A stretch of DNA of 64,000 nt, from contig NC_069362.1 in NCBI RefSeq assembly GCF_021730395.1, positions 45,340,501-45,404,500 on the forward strand, in the 5' to 3' direction. This document shows positions 11,061 through 24,377 of this stretch, one piece after another (positions within the stretch are counted from its first letter, which is position 1; the number at the start of each line of letters is the position of its first letter). A program made the translations under genes and the position numbers. The notes below the pieces were generated by a model. It was not told the DNA's origin, did no database searches, and saw only the letters and a program-made list of their open reading frames with translations. This DNA comes from Mercenaria mercenaria (taxonomy: Eukaryota; Mollusca; Bivalvia; Venerida; Veneridae).

Positions 11061-12378
11061 TCTGCTGGTTGGGATGCAATGGGATTGCAATTTTTCGTCC
11101 ATCATTCATTTTGTCTACGTTTTTGGTCCATAACTCTGCCAAATCTTTAAGGGATATTCATCATAATTAGACGACTTGTCAGGCGCAAAACCCAGACTGC
11201 ATAAGGATCTGAGTAAGGGGCAGACATTTGCGAACTGCTATGTGCAAAAGTATCCCTTTTATGACGGATTATCTTTGCACACCTCTGTACTAATTGGACT
11301 CTGCCAAATTATTTAAGTTTATTAGTATGTATTGATTTTGAGGCTTTTGTTTATTTGCCTTATAATTCAAACTTCCATCTTTCTCAATGGTCTTCTTTGG
11401 GATCTCTTACTTCTGAATTCCAATGAAGGGCATTAAAGTGCTTACAGCGCATATTTACAGGAGCATTCCAGCTGACCTTGGGAAGGTTGGAGGTTCTACC
11501 TAGGTTCTGCATGTGTTCACGCAGGGTCATCCAGCTCCTACATCTGGAACACTGCTGTGTAACATCACCTGGATGCGTCTCTTTCATAGCATCAACGACG
11601 CACTTCCCCGTATCAACAAAATGGATGTGCAGCGCACGTACTGGCGCACAAGCATTATAAAAGTTCCCGAAATTTAAATGCCCCTCCATACTTCATACTC
11701 TCCTAGTGGTCCCTTCCCGGAACTGCAGAAGAAATCCCTTAAACCATCCATATTTCCTCAAAAACCTGGATGATACTACCGAATCTTGACAACGTTTCAC
11801 TGATACTAATTTATATGTGCACAAAAAGCGACTCCGTTATCACTTTATACTACCGAGTCTGTGTAAAGAACAATTTTCAAAGTAAAAGGAGTGTGGATTA
11901 AATGACAAAATGTATACAGTGGAAAAGGGATGGGGGACGAAATTACCGAAACGGGTACGAGCTGAAGAAATAAATAGGGGAACGAAATGACTGTCGAACG
12001 AGTTGACCTGATACCATTCATTCATTCATTGTCATTTTACCATTCTTATTATTTTGTTGCTGTTTTTTTGCTGTTGTCGGGCCTTGACTTTTATCAATAA
12101 ACTTGAAACATACTATTTCGGGACAGCTCGCTGTTTCCCGACTATATTCGTATAAAATGCACCTTTAATTTACTTCCGTATAACTAGTTTCGTGATTAGG
12201 TTAACTGTAAAAATACATGTACACAAAAATCCCTCAGCAAACACTGGGCTAATCTAAAATTTTCAGATTTCTCGCTAGTAGCGTATCGTAATAGGCATTT
12301 AGGACTAAATTGTTTTTGAAGTTTAATATCATGTAATACATGTATTTTGAAAACGAAAGTTGTAAACGAGAAAAAAAC
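11061..12378. other. Upstream region of B-box copy 1; no gene
   Basis: Parts match the region before copy 4: 11330-11400 matches 34990-35065 (GTATTGATTTTGAGGCTTTT, then CTTCCATCTTTCTCAATGG), and 12085-12378 matches 35850-36138. Between these, 11400-11850 is unrelated to the copy-4 side. The 101-codon minus frame at 11384-11689 has several cysteines but matches nothing I recognise. No TATA box is convincing. The shared 12180-12378 part probably holds the family's 5' UTR and proximal promoter. Confidence 0.45.
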
Positions 12379-15300
12379 ATGGCGGAAAGAGGGAAGTTTA
12401 CTGAAAGTGTGCTCGGTGCCTCTGATGAAATTTATGATTACAACTGTTCCCCTTGCGAAGAATCTGGAGTATATAAGGAAGCACATAAATACTGTGATAG
12501 TTGTAAAGTTATTGTAAGAAATTTCTCGGCGATCACAACAAATTTCCAGCTTTAAGGGGTCACCTGATAAAAGATGCGACCTCTCAACCGAAACAGACTG
12601 TTAAAACTGGGGCACCAAGCGTATCCGTTCCAGCACAACCAGTTGAGCCGTGTGAGAACCATCCTGAAGAAATGATAAAGATGTATTGTGGTGAACATGA
12701 TGTTGTCTGCTGCACTGTTTGTGTAGCACTCAATCACAGGTATTTTAACTTTCTTTTAGATTCTATATAGTAATATTACATTTGATTTTACCTGTTATCT
12801 ATGTTTCCTTTACAGTGGTCTAAATATAAATGACATTACTCTTTAACATGTTCGATAACAAGATTTGGACAAATACATGCTGTATAAAGAACGGCGCTAC
12901 ATATTGATATGTTGAGTTAAAATTATTAACACAGTTTATACTATTTAGGACCTAAATCTATTGCATTAAAACACACACACGAGAGTAAAAGAATAAAAAC
13001 GTTTTGTAATCTCAGAGAGACACTCCTTTTTCTTTTTGTTATAATTATTTATCATGTCCCTTCTGTGTCACTTCTTTGAATGTCGTACTTGCTATAAATG
13101 ATGAATCGCCCACTTATTTTTCTGACATGATTTACGACTTTGTATTCATTTATTAACATTTGGAAGATAATACTTTCGATTTTAAAACGCCGTTTGAAGT
13201 TTATTTAGCTGATACTCATACTAAGTGGTCACGTATTTTCTGATAAACGAAGACAGGGGCCTTAAAGTTTTACTTTATGATTAACGTAGATACAGTTTAA
13301 AAACTATAACGCTATCTTGGTAGTTAGGTTTGACGTCGTGGGGGTGAAATATAGCCATTACATAAATTTTATATTACACTAAACTGGTACACTATATTTT
13401 AATCGTATTACACTAGTGTAAAATCTTTTGACATTGACGTCGTTTCAAATATAGAAGACGTTAGTCGAGTTGACTTTGCCTATAATAGGTAAAGAAGGAA
13501 GAATTTTCGATGTTTCAACAAAAGAACTAACATGTGATAAAAAGAATATTACATTCGTATCTTTCTAAATTGAACTTTTAAACTCATTGAATAAAAATGA
13601 TAAAATGCTCAGCAGAGCCTCGCGTTTTATTATTTCATTCAAAAGACACGTATGTATTATCCTTTAAGAACATGGAATTAGTTGTCCTGTTTCATTCATC
13701 ATATCTTTCTCAGGTTAATGTTTCATTTAAATAAACATGCAAATTAACGGATTTTGAATTAGCATACAAGGTATTACCTTACTTTCCCGTAAATGTGACA
13801 CCCCTTTCATATTGGAATTTTAAGCAGATATTTCCTATTATATGTTGACGGACATAAAACGTGTTTCGTTTGTTGTACCTTTCTAATAGAAAAGGCGATA
13901 AATATTGGTTCATTTTGAAAATATCTCTGTTCGTAATGTGAAGCGTTGTCAGCATTAATTTTCTACTTTTACGTTTTTATTTTTTAAACATGTCTCTTTT
14001 ATGTTTGTAGCGGGATCATGTTAATACCTTTCAAACGATTTCTTTTTATCAACTTTGTCTGTAGACTGTATCATCCTTATTTTGTATATTTTGAATCAGC
14101 TTAAACCAGTCTTTGGATCATCATGATACTTTCTCTGATTTGCTAGTCCAAATTTCGGAGATTGGCCTAGACAAGACTTTTCTTTTGACAAACAAATTTC
14201 TTCTAGTATACTACATACAATGACAGTTTGTAATGTATTACTTTTAGAGAGTGCAAAGACGTTCACTACATTCTAAAGCTGACTAAAGATACCAGAACAA
14301 GTCAAAAATACAATGACTACGTGGAATAGATGACAAGACTCAAAACCTTGTATGAGGACACTAAACAGTCCATCCAGGATGAAATAAAAAAAAATGAGTA
14401 ACGTAAAAACTGAAGTTATCAAAGAAATAAAAGAGTACAAGCGAGAATTAGTTTCAAGAATAGAAGAACTTGAGAGTAGGTCGCTTGAGAATGTTAATGA
14501 AAGGTGTAAGCAAATAACAGAAAGATTGAATGCAGCTGCAAGTCATGTTAATGAAGTATTAGATAAGGTAACACATCGTGTGGGAGAGATAGACAATATG
14601 GGCGAGGCACAACTATTTGTTCAAATGAAAAGAATGAGATCAATGAAAGACGAACAAGATAAGATTGACAAAACTCTTCAATCGTTTAAAGGACTTAGCT
14701 TTACACTAGACGACAGTATTAGGAATGCTCTCGACAATGTCGACGGACTTGCTGTTGCAAAGGTACCTCACAAAATTCTTTCTAAGAAAGAGTATGGTAT
14801 GATTTTTGATGATGACAAATACGAAACGTACAATGTGTATGATACATGTACCTTAGATGATGGCACCTTGGTTATGACATGTGACGACAAACTGAAACGA
14901 TTTTCCAGGTTATTTAATAAAGTTGCTAACATATCGGTCCCAGGGAAATCGTATGGGATATGTGAAATTTCAAAATCAAAAGAATTAGTAATTACAATAC
15001 GAGACAAGCAAATAATACAGTTTGCACAGTACAATGCAAAAACATATCACTGACACAATCATTCACAGTAGGTGTTCCATGCAAAGGCACCTGTTCGTCA
15101 CCTGTGGTGGAGGCGACAATGACAATGTTCCAGGTCATTTAAGACAGTATGATTTGAAAGGTAAACTTATATGCACAACTGACACTGACAATACCGGTCG
15201 ACGAATCTTCACGTCTCCCCGTTTAATAACTCTTGATTCTAGCACAAATAACATATATATAGCAGACAGACACAAAGGAATAATTGTTCTTGACAGGAAT

Positions 15301-15566
15301 GGAAAGATAGAAAGGCATTTATATGATTCTTCTTTGAAAAATTGATTCGGTATTTGTCTTACAACTAAGAATAATATTCTTGTGTCCGGCTTTGATTCCT
15401 GTAGTATACATCAATATGATGAAAATTTCAGGTATGTAGGAACAATCTTGAGCCTTACGGATAAAATGCTTAAACCTACAGGCATACTAGTTGATGAATC
15501 AAAGAAAAGAGTTAATTGTTGGTATGAACAAACACAATGAAATATACTTTTATGAAATTGAATGAT
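12379..15566 (+). pseudogene. B-box/coiled-coil/NHL-like gene, copy 1 (pseudogene)
   Basis: Exon 1 (12379-12739) starts ATGGCGGAAAGA and encodes MAERGKFTESVLGASDEIYD, then the first zinc-finger half (CSPC ... HKYCDSC). Bases missing near 12507 shift the frame inside the first B-box, and the second B-box (ENHPEEMIKMYCGEHD) lies in another frame. The donor is CAG|GTATTT (12739/12740) and the acceptor TTTTAG (14247). Exon 2 (14248-15566) has an in-frame TAG at 14327 and an extra A near 14390. It is then open for 219 codons (14394-15053): coiled coil (ELVSRIEELE), linker, and the first propeller strands. Further shifts lie near 15050 and 15345. The propeller continues through IYIADRHKGIIVLDRNG to about 15566. 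It is the longest copy at the 3' end and shows the ancestral layout. The family resembles RING-less TRIM2/TRIM56-type proteins of bivalves. Confidence 0.8.
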
Positions 15567-17853
15567 AAAAGGGACTGTATACAGTAAAAAAAAAGACGAT
15601 ATATGCCGGTACTTTGGTATTTGTGTCTTTGTGTATGTTTTAAATAGGTTGCTGTCAGAAAACACATGTACATTCATATCCAATTTCATGTATATACATA
15701 ATATTAGTATTAAATGTTATTTTATGCAGTTATTTCTATATTTTCAAATGCCTGATATAGAGAAATCTTGTTTTGACAAGTTTGGACGTGTTATGTTTTG
15801 AAATATAATATGCAGCAAAGTCGTAAATTTGTAATTAGACCATCTTAAATTGACTTGTTTTAGTTTGTTCTATTGATTGGTTAACTGCATAGATGATCAC
15901 ATTTTGATTTTTTACATACTTTTACATACATGTATTTAGAAATGTAAAATGTGAAATAATTGCTCGGGTATTCGTGTTGAGACTAAATACCATGTGTTAA
16001 ATTTTATGATATTTGTATGAAGAGAAAAACTGATTTATTTTATTACTCAAAATAAAGACTAAACAACAGTTATTCAGTATACTCATTTTATTTGAGTATA
16101 TAAAAAGTTCCAAATAGTATATTCGTACAATATACGCTTTAAAGAAAATATTCATAAAACATGAACACTATATATATATTGAATAATATGTAAGTGGAGT
16201 TTTTTTGCCGCTCGTGACTAAACAGGTTTCGCCGTGTTAAGTCGTTAAAAGGACAAAATCCGGTCGACCGGAAGGAGAACGAACCCTGCTATCAAACATT
16301 CTGATCCAACAACGCCAAAGTCATAAGTTCGATCCCCACGGGTCAGTTAAGGGGTCGAACCAACAACCCACGTCGATTTAAGGCTAGGCAATGCAAGGCA
16401 AGGCAAGGTAGTACCATACAGCTGACAGCAAGGAAAGCAACGTTCAAATCGATTTGCAAAGTGACCACTGTTTGCTAAGAGGTTTAATACATATGCAACT
16501 GCGAAATATCGGTCAATATTCCAGCATCAAATTGCCAACCCATCTACTCCGGTTGACTCCATGCAGTAGGTGGTATCTGCAACCTGATCCAGAATGAAAG
16601 GAAAGCTGTGGCTATGCAACGCAAATAAACACCTTTGGAAGCAAGGAAGCAAAGCTAAGTAGGTATTGCCAAGTACTAGAGCAAAACCTTTCCACACACG
16701 GTCACAACTGAGCGAGTGGTAAGTGACAACATATCTCTCGGAGCAAATAATAAAGCAACATTCTAAACTTGGGTCCGTTCACCCCCCGGTCGACAGGATT
16801 TTCTGCTCCCCCCAAATATGATATGAGCGACAATTTCTACTGAAATATGCATAACATCCAGACCTATACTTTATTAAGCGTATAACAAACTGAAAACAAA
16901 CTATACAAAGTGACATATATCCATAGACATTATAAGCAATGCCACGGTGACTAAGTCACACTCAGGGTTACAGTGTCTCAACTACAATGTTTATAAATGA
17001 ATAAATTTAATTACAGAATCGTCAGTAATTTCAAACACTAAAAGTATTGAACATACCCTACATCATTAAATACCTAATAGTTTTTACTATAATAAACAAT
17101 ACACAACATATTAAGTCTTATTTATCCAATGCTTGCAGTTTAAATGTCGAATACTAATACAATATATTAAACATACTGTAGCAAATGCAAAACCTGAACA
17201 CAATAAACAATATAAATGAACTAAAATTCGTGCCAATGTCAGAGAGCTAACACATAAACATAGAACAGTTGGAGAGCTATATTTAATCGAAACGTTCTTC
17301 CGAATAAAACAATGTGAATGTAAAATAAACACTTAGCACCAAACGTTTTCTAATGCACTTTCCTGGCACTAACACATCCAAACCATTTGTATAGTTCGTA
17401 TACAATCCACTCTCCTCTCTGTTGGAGATACGATTCTGGCACTCAAGTTCTGTAACATAAATACTTTCAGCGTCAGTTATACATGTATGAATAAATTTTC
17501 CGTCAACGTAATTTATTAACTTAATCAGACAAGGCAGAAAAACACTAATCATTGCAATTACATGTTATAACGATTTAATGGGGTGTGATGAGTGGGAAAA
17601 TAAGAACGTTAATGGCGAAAAAGTGAAGGAAAACACGATTTTTCATATTTTTATATGCACTGGGGTTAGCGGTGCCAATACGTTCAGTGGGAACCAGCCT
17701 TGATCGTTCAGGTGTAACCTACCTGTATGATGGAAGTGAATAGGCGAAACAGACGACAAATGTTGGGAAAAAATAAATGAAATTATTTTAATTCTAAAAT
17801 AATTTGTATTATTTGCTACATTATTTATATGATTTGATAGCTTATAATATTCT
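15567..17853. other. No gene recognised between copy 1 and the TTAA element
   Basis: AT-rich. A short GGCAA-type repeat lies at 16386-16410. The stretch 16310-16370 has a B-box-like AGTTCGATCCCCA, but no A box at the right distance. Minus-strand frames at 17111-17552 are short and carry no domain. I see no mobile element with clear ends. Confidence 0.4.
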
Positions 17854-19372
17854 TTAAGGAGGTAGGTTACCTTCATATTTGTATGTGCGCATGTCCAACC
17901 GGAAGCTAACGTGACGATTTACGACGACGTTTACGACAAATTAAATGTGTTTGTATATTCATTCTCCTGAAAACAAATCATGAGCCTGCCTCCGATCTGA
18001 TACTTTATGGTTTAATAATGCAGAAATAATGAATCAATTGCCGCAGAAACGCTTCAAAACAATGTTGCCTTAAAATGACGTCATTGACGTCATGACGTTA
18101 CGTGTCAGTTACCGCGCAAAATTAATAGCTCTTATCTTGAAAGTACGTAATTCTGTGCATTTACTTTATTTTAACTATCTTCAAATAACAAATATTTGCT
18201 GAACTATTTGTTATGAATCTTTTGCTCTGAATAATCATCAATATTTTGCTTCTTTTATGTAGTTATATTGAAACGTTATGCGGATTGTAAGAAAATGGAT
18301 GATGGTAACCAATGTTATTTGGAATATAGTTGGATGAAAGGTTACTTGTAAAGGCCATTTTCAAATAAAAAATCTAGCAGTTTGATTTGTAATACCTATT
18401 TTTCGGGTTCCGTTGATAATTTGTTACTTATATACTAAAACTAAGATCTAAAATTGTTCAAATTTCAGTAGAAAAATGTGGTTCCTTAAATTTAATTGAT
18501 GTTACCGTGGAAACGAAGCCCGTGACCTATGTATCTAAATGTAAAATTCAAAAGCGTTGACACTGGTCTATTAAAGAAACACAGCTTCGGCTTTTTATTT
18601 TCATTTCAACAATATCCATTAGAATAATATCAGCATGCTGAACGATTTTTCCATGAAAAATGCCAGGCGAGGGGTACCGCCGTATGTATTCTAAGCTGTG
18701 AAATTTGTTTGAATCAATGCAAATAACAAGAAAATATAACTTACGTTAGAAATAATATGTTTTAAAGCTACATTAACTAGAAAGATAATCTTATTCAATA
18801 TTTTTTTATAAGAAATTATGACAAAAGTCAAGATATAAGCTATTTTAAACATCTCTGTTGCCATGGTTACTGTAAACTTTAAGAAAAATAGGGTACCATG
18901 TAAAGTGCATGGTATTTTGCTTATAATATTTCCCAAATATTCCATGTTAGTCATTAACAGAATGCCACTTAAGCCGTCGAAAACCCCTATTTTTATACAT
19001 AGTAGTTTAAAAATGAGAGAAAATGCGTTACCATGGAAACACGAGCCCCGCGACATATGCATTTAAAGCTTATATTAGAAAGCTAACGTGCATACTAGTA
19101 AAATTATCAATTATGCAGACTTCTACGGATATCAATGAAACTAAAATACACTGAAAAGTGTTAAATGTCCGTATTTTCCTTCTTCTTTCAATATGAAATA
19201 CCTTTGGAGGGTCATGTTCTTCAAACCTAGATAAAAATTGAATTTGAAGGGACAGAGACAAACGAAATTGAGATTGTAGCAGGTAAAACTCCATATTACA
19301 CGAAATACAAACAAATGCTGCGGTTAAACTAACTTGAATTTACCCTTGTAACAAGGTAACCTACCTCCTTAA
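17854..19372. mobile_element. 1.5-kb TIR element with TTAA ends
   Basis: TTAAGGAGGTAGGTTACCTT at the left (17854-17873) is the reverse complement of the right terminus (19353-19372). A TTAA target duplication would fit piggyBac-like transposition, although typical piggyBac ends start with CCC. The interior repeats a phrase: TACCGTGGAAACGAAGCCCG (18504) and TACCATGGAAACACGAGCCC (19029). The 123-codon minus frame at 18691-19062 and the overlapping 67-codon plus frame show no transposase motif. Probably non-autonomous. Confidence 0.65.
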
Positions 19373-19439
19373 GTAGAATATTACGGAAATATACCAAGTT
19401 ACATTAAATGGTCAGCTACGTCTACCCTTTGCCTTTGTA

Positions 19440-20400
19440 GTTTTCATGAATTTCTTACTGCGACTTTATTGATTCAGTCATTTTATAAGTTTTTTTTACT
19501 GAGAGTAAATTGATTAAATTATTTGTTTGACCTCACTACTCGGTGTAAATTAATTAAATCATATGTATGACTTTGTAACTGAAAATAAATGGATTGAATC
19601 AGTTTTTCCCTTCACAGTCGTTCTTTGGAACAGCCTTCCCAGTACTAACGTCTTAATATCTGAACTAGAGGGATATAAGCGTAGTCTTATCCCCTCTCTC
19701 ATTTCAAACCGCCCCTGGGTACCGGACACAGTTGTTTTTATAAGCCTTTAAACTATATATACCTTCATCTTGTACTAATACTTTCAAGCGTTTAATTCAT
19801 TCTCACTATTTTACTTGAAGTGTTCTTTCAATGCTTTTAAACTACTTTTATTCTTCCACTTGACGCGCACCTGCTAGTTTACCTGAAAGGGGCTTATGCA
19901 GTACGAAAAGATAGATAGTTGTATGACTTTCTTACTGGAATAAATTAAATCATTTGTATGGCTTAGCAATACTGCTAAGAGTTAATTGATACAATTATTT
20001 ATGTGGCTTTCTAACTGAGAGTAAAATGATTCAATCAGTTGCATGACTTTTGTACCGAGAGTAAATTGATTAAATTGTTTGTATGGCTTTCTTAGTAATA
20101 CTACTGAGAGTAAATTTATTAAATCATTTCTATGCCGTTCTTACTGAGAGTAAATTAATTAAATCTGTTGATACTTTCTTGATACAGTATTACTCAGAAA
20201 GTTGTATGTTTTTCTGAGAGTAAATTGATTACATTATTTGTTTGACTTTCTTCTCAATGCTGCTGAGAGTAAATTGATTACATGAGTTGTATGGTTTCGT
20301 ACTGAGAGTAAATAAATTCGATCATTAGTATGACTTTCTTACTGTGAGTAAATTGATTCAATAACTTTTATGACTTTCTTACTGAGATTATTTACTTTTT
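19440..20400. repeat. Minisatellite, unit ~45-60 bp (ACTGAGAGTAAATTGATT)
   Basis: The phrase (T)ACTGAGAGTAAATTGATTAAAT, cut to under twenty bases in each complete match, recurs about a dozen times. It is followed by a TTTGTATGACTTTCTT-like spacer. The unit varies in length because the spacer is sometimes doubled. A LINE tail (19600-19915) sits inside the array. No coding role is seen. Confidence 0.8.
19600..19915 (+). mobile_element. LINE 3' end inserted in the minisatellite
   Basis: The frame reads FPFTVVLWNSLPSTNV and LEGYKRSLI, a typical C-terminus of CR1/Jockey-type reverse transcriptases. The 3' UTR has CTTGACGCGCACCTGCTAG and ends in AAAGATAGATAG, the tail style of the LINE at 10012. 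Array units resume directly after it (TTGTATGACTTTCTTACTGG), so this is a 5'-truncated insertion into the repeat. Confidence 0.7.
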
Positions 20401-21355
20401 AATAGTTTAACCATAATTTTGATAATAAGCGACACGTGACTCGTTTTTCTGCTTTGAACCTTTAGGTGTAAACGTATGTTGAACATTTTATTATGCTTTT
20501 GCTCATTGTCTTGAAATGCAAAATGAAAATAAAATGCCGGTTTGAATTTATTTAAACTATTACTTAAATTCATGATTACTTAAATTCATGATGCAAATCA
20601 ATGTTAAAAGTGTCAGTAATAGAGGCATACAACTTGTTTGGTATTATCTTAAATCTGTTTTGAATAATGGATAGCTATGCGTTTACTTATATATTTATTT
20701 ATATATATATATGTCATAACTGAAAACATGAAAAACATGTAAAATGCTTAAAGTGGTGCAAATACCTAAATGACTAAATATAAAGTATTGCCTAATTGGA
20801 GCACAGTTTTGTGCATTGTGAAGGATAAGACTAGTTTTGCTTACCTATAAACCTTATCCCAATTCTTATTTCATACATTGTACAGCTGATTCAAGCTATG
20901 CACGAGAACAATGTATTCACCATCGATATGCCTGGCCATATTAATATGTTAAAATAGTCATTTTAGTATGTAGAATATATCATACATATGCATGACAATA
21001 TTTGTAACAAACTTTACTTTTTTATATTTCAGTGACGTGGACATCAGTCAAGATCAAAAAGACATGTGTAGGCAAAACTTACACAAGTAATAGTTGTAAT
21101 TAAAGCAGAAAAAAAATAATTTTGAAATAGCTGCACAAATATTTAACACTTTACTTGCCAGATGAATTATTGTCACCAACATACGCCGAGCCGATAAACC
21201 GGAGTAGAGTTGAAGGAATTGATAATATTATCTCTCATTTAGTACCTTAAATTATGTCATCACAGTCATGGCTATTGAGAATAAATATTTGATAAACAAC
21301 AAGATAAACATGTACCAGTATTTTGGAAACGAATTCTATACCCGGTCATAAGGAC
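20401..21355. other. No gene; 5' flank of B-box copy 2
   Basis: It holds a short AT microsatellite (20690-20710) and an 18-bp tandem pair (20564-20592). From about 21173 the sequence is shared with 27638 onward, which marks the left edge of the copy 2/copy 3 duplication. Confidence 0.5.
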
Positions 21356-23765
21356 ATGGCGGAAGGTGGAAACATCCCTGAAACAGTGCTCGAAGCCTCT
21401 GAGGAAAGTTACGATTATAACTGTTCACCATGTCATGAAGCTGGAGTATATAAGGAAGCGCATAAATATTGTGATATTTGTATGTTGTTGTATTATTGTA
21501 AAAAAATGTCTCGGGAAACACAACCAGTTTCCGGCTTGCTTTAAGGGAGCACCTGATAAAAGAGGTGACCTCTCAACCGAGATCCAGCTGTTCAAACTGG
21601 GGCACCAGGCGTATCCGTTCAAGCACCACCTAGTGAGCCGTGTGAGAACCATCCTGAAGAAATGATCATGATGTATTCCGGTGAACATGATGTTGTCTGC
21701 TGCGCTGTGTGCATAGCACTTGACCGCCTAAATAGTACATCCGACTTTACTATTTTACCTTATAATTCATTGGCCCAAATATATATTAGCTATCTTTCAT
21801 ATATGAAATTCTTTTGCAAATCTGATAATTAGATTTGGACAAATACCTGATGTAAGACGCTGGCAACTCTGATTTCATATTTATCAAATCACCGTCTCTC
21901 TGTAATCATATCAATATTTTGATTTAAAATAATTAACACTGTGTGACTGTAGTATCATTTACGTTCCAAACTTTTAGTACTAAATCACTCTGTATATAAT
22001 AGTCATTTCAACTTGTTTAAACACAGCCACATGATTACTGATCATTTGAAAAAAATTGTATTGACATGAGGGCGGAACCAAAACTTCGTATTGACCTACA
22101 CAAGTAAAGTCATAACATTGTGACGTCATAAAAATGACGCCGCACACAATTTAAAACCACAGCACAAGAAAAAAAACAACAACCGGTGAAAATGTTTCCA
22201 CAAGTAACCTTCCTATTTGTATTGGCATTTGTAGCATAAGCATGTCCTTTAACGTTAGGAGGTGCTTGTTACATAACATTTTAATTGAAAAAGCAACTAG
22301 CACTGGATCTCGATTTCTGGTGTAGACTGTTGTTGGTAATTATTGGAAAGAAAGGGACATTTCATGATAATACTCTTACAGTTGTTTATATTACGAAGTA
22401 AACCAGTCCAGATTTCGGTGGCTGCCTTGTATTAGAGCCTTGATATAAGCAAATAATAGAAAAATTGAATGCAACTGCAAGTCAAGTATATGAATTTTAT
22501 ATACTGAAACAAACATTGAGCGAGAGATAGATGTGGCCAGTGAGGCATAACATTTTGTCAATATGAAAAACAATGAGTCAGATAAAAGATAAAAAATACA
22601 AGATTGACAAAAGTATTCAAACTTTTGAAGGACTTAGTATTTCATTAGGCAAAATTATCATGAATGCTCTTTATAGCATCGACGGTCTGGCTATTGCTAA
22701 CATTCCCGTCAAAATGCTTTCAAAGAATAAGTATGATATTCCTTTCGATAATGACAATTCATTTATTTATCTTGTTGGGTTTAATGTCGCACCGACACAG
22801 TTATTGATCATATGGCGACTTTCCAGATTTGATGGTGGAGGAAGACCCCAGATGCCCCTCCGTGCATTATTTTATCATGAGCGGGAACCTGGGTAGAACA
22901 AACGACCTTCCGTAAGCCAGCTGGATGGCTTCCTCACATGAAGAATTCAACGCCCCGAGTGAGGCTCGAACCCACATCGATGAGGAGCAAGTGATTTGAA
23001 GTCAGCGAACTTAACCACTCGGCCATGGAGGCCCCTTCGATAATGACATAGACATTCTGTACGGTGTGCGTGGTATGAGTATTATAATTATACGACAACA
23101 CTATGGTCATGACCTGTGACGACAAAATTAAACGATTTTCCAGGACATTTTGTAAACTGGAGAGCATATCGCTACCTGGGTACATGTTTGGTGTTTGCAA
23201 AACCTCAAGATTAAAAGAATTAGCAATCATACTTCGAACAGAGGGAAATACAGTATGTTCAGAACAGTGCAACAACAATGTCACTAACAAATGCTGTAGA
23301 GATGACTTCCTTTTCGTCGCATGTGGCGGAGGCCGCAGCGATAATATCCTAGGTGATAATAGAAAGTATGATATGAAAGGTAATCTAATCTGTACAATTG
23401 ACACTGACGATACCGGTCGACGAATTTTTACGTCTCATCGAAATATGACCTCTGATTGTAGCATAAATAACAAAGCGGACAAACACAACGGAATAATTGT
23501 ACTAGGACAGAATAGACAGATAAATTGTCATTCGTATGATTGTTTTCTAAAAGATGGGTTTGATATTTGTAGTATATGTAGGAATAACAATTTTGTTTCC
23601 GGCATTGACTATTACACATTTTAGCAATTTGATAAAAATTTCAGGTATGTAGGGACAATTGTGAGCTTTACGGATGAAATGTTTTCCCTGCATACGAACT
23701 AAAGAAACAGTTAATTGTTAGCTTGGAAGATAATGCTACAGTCTACGTATTTGACTTCAAAGGAC
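21356..23765 (+). pseudogene. B-box/NHL-like gene, copy 2 (pseudogene)
   Basis: The exon-1 part (21356-21725) starts with ATG and encodes MAEGGNIPETVLEASEESYD, then a B-box start (CSPCHEAGVYKEAHKYCDIC). It holds a 3-bp gain near 21486, an extra A near 21505, and a 4-bp gain near 21540 that copy 3 shares. The donor site is lost: sequence diverges after ATAGCACTTGAC. The exon-2 part resumes at about 22446, in mid coiled coil. It is split by SINE S1 (22757-23035) and then holds a long propeller segment, open from 23103 to 23624 (KEMAIILRTEG-like, LFVACGGGRSDN, NGIIVLGQNRQ). The end near 23765 matches copy 1's last strand (NATVYVFDF). It cannot make a full family protein. It is a near-duplicate of copy 3. 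Confidence 0.8.
22757..23035 (-). mobile_element. SINE S1 inserted in copy 2
   Basis: Same family as 8330-8605. It is flanked by a 13-bp target duplication, TTCGATAATGACA (22744-22756 and 23036-23048). The insertion lies between the codons for the linker (SKNKYDIPFDND) and the first propeller strand of the B-box gene. Copy 3 has the SINE at the same position with the same duplication. Confidence 0.9.
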
Positions 23766-24377
23766 CATGTATGATAAGGGGTGTTTTGGGCCCCCGATCA
23801 AATTTTGTTTTTATATGCATCATTAGATTATAAAATATGTCTATTTTCTTGATTTAGTTGGCAAATATCTTAATAAAGTCAGTATTTTTTTAAAAACAGT
23901 ACTGGTTTATATATACATGCGTCCAAGTGTGTGAATATTTCGTTTATGAGGGGGTATGCTTAAAAAGTGCCATGCTGAAGTTATTATTTACTTAAATTAG
24001 AACTTGACCTGATAATTCATAGCTAATTCAGTGTACAATTCATTTTGACATTTAATACCCATTATAATACTTGAATAAGAAAAAAAATTATAAAGGGAGA
24101 TAACTCTTCTTTACTCAAAACAGCTGAAAAGTAAGGTAAAAATTGTATTTTCTCAATTTTCCAAAATAAAGACACATCAAGAAATGTTTATTGTTTTATA
24201 TCTATTTTATCTTATTTTGTAAGTTTAGAACTTGTCATGGTTACAAATCTAATTACTTGTTACCATAGTAACAGATTGATTTTTTATGCATTGTTTTTTA
24301 AAAGCATTCATTATTTCTCCTCAAATGCTTGTAAATGACCTTGTCAAATCAGTGTAAAACAAACAGCAGGCTGACCT
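23766..24377. other. No gene recognised
   Basis: AT-rich spacer between copy 2 and a LINE fragment. It contains a short inverted pair (GGTTAC at 24239 and GTAACAG at 24268) and no frame with a domain. Confidence 0.4.

Noticed and set aside
11384-11689. 101-codon minus frame with several Cys/His as a zinc-finger gene
   Set aside because: Cysteine spacing fits no known finger, no splice context was seen, and it is absent from the paralogous block before copy 4.
16200-16790. Possible SINE or tRNA with AGTTCGATCCCCA
   Set aside because: There is a B-box-like word but no A box at a suitable distance, and no second copy in the window.
18691-19062. 123-codon minus frame as a transposase
   Set aside because: No catalytic DDE/D pattern or DNA-binding motif. 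It is hydrophobic, low-complexity sequence inside the TTAA-ended element.
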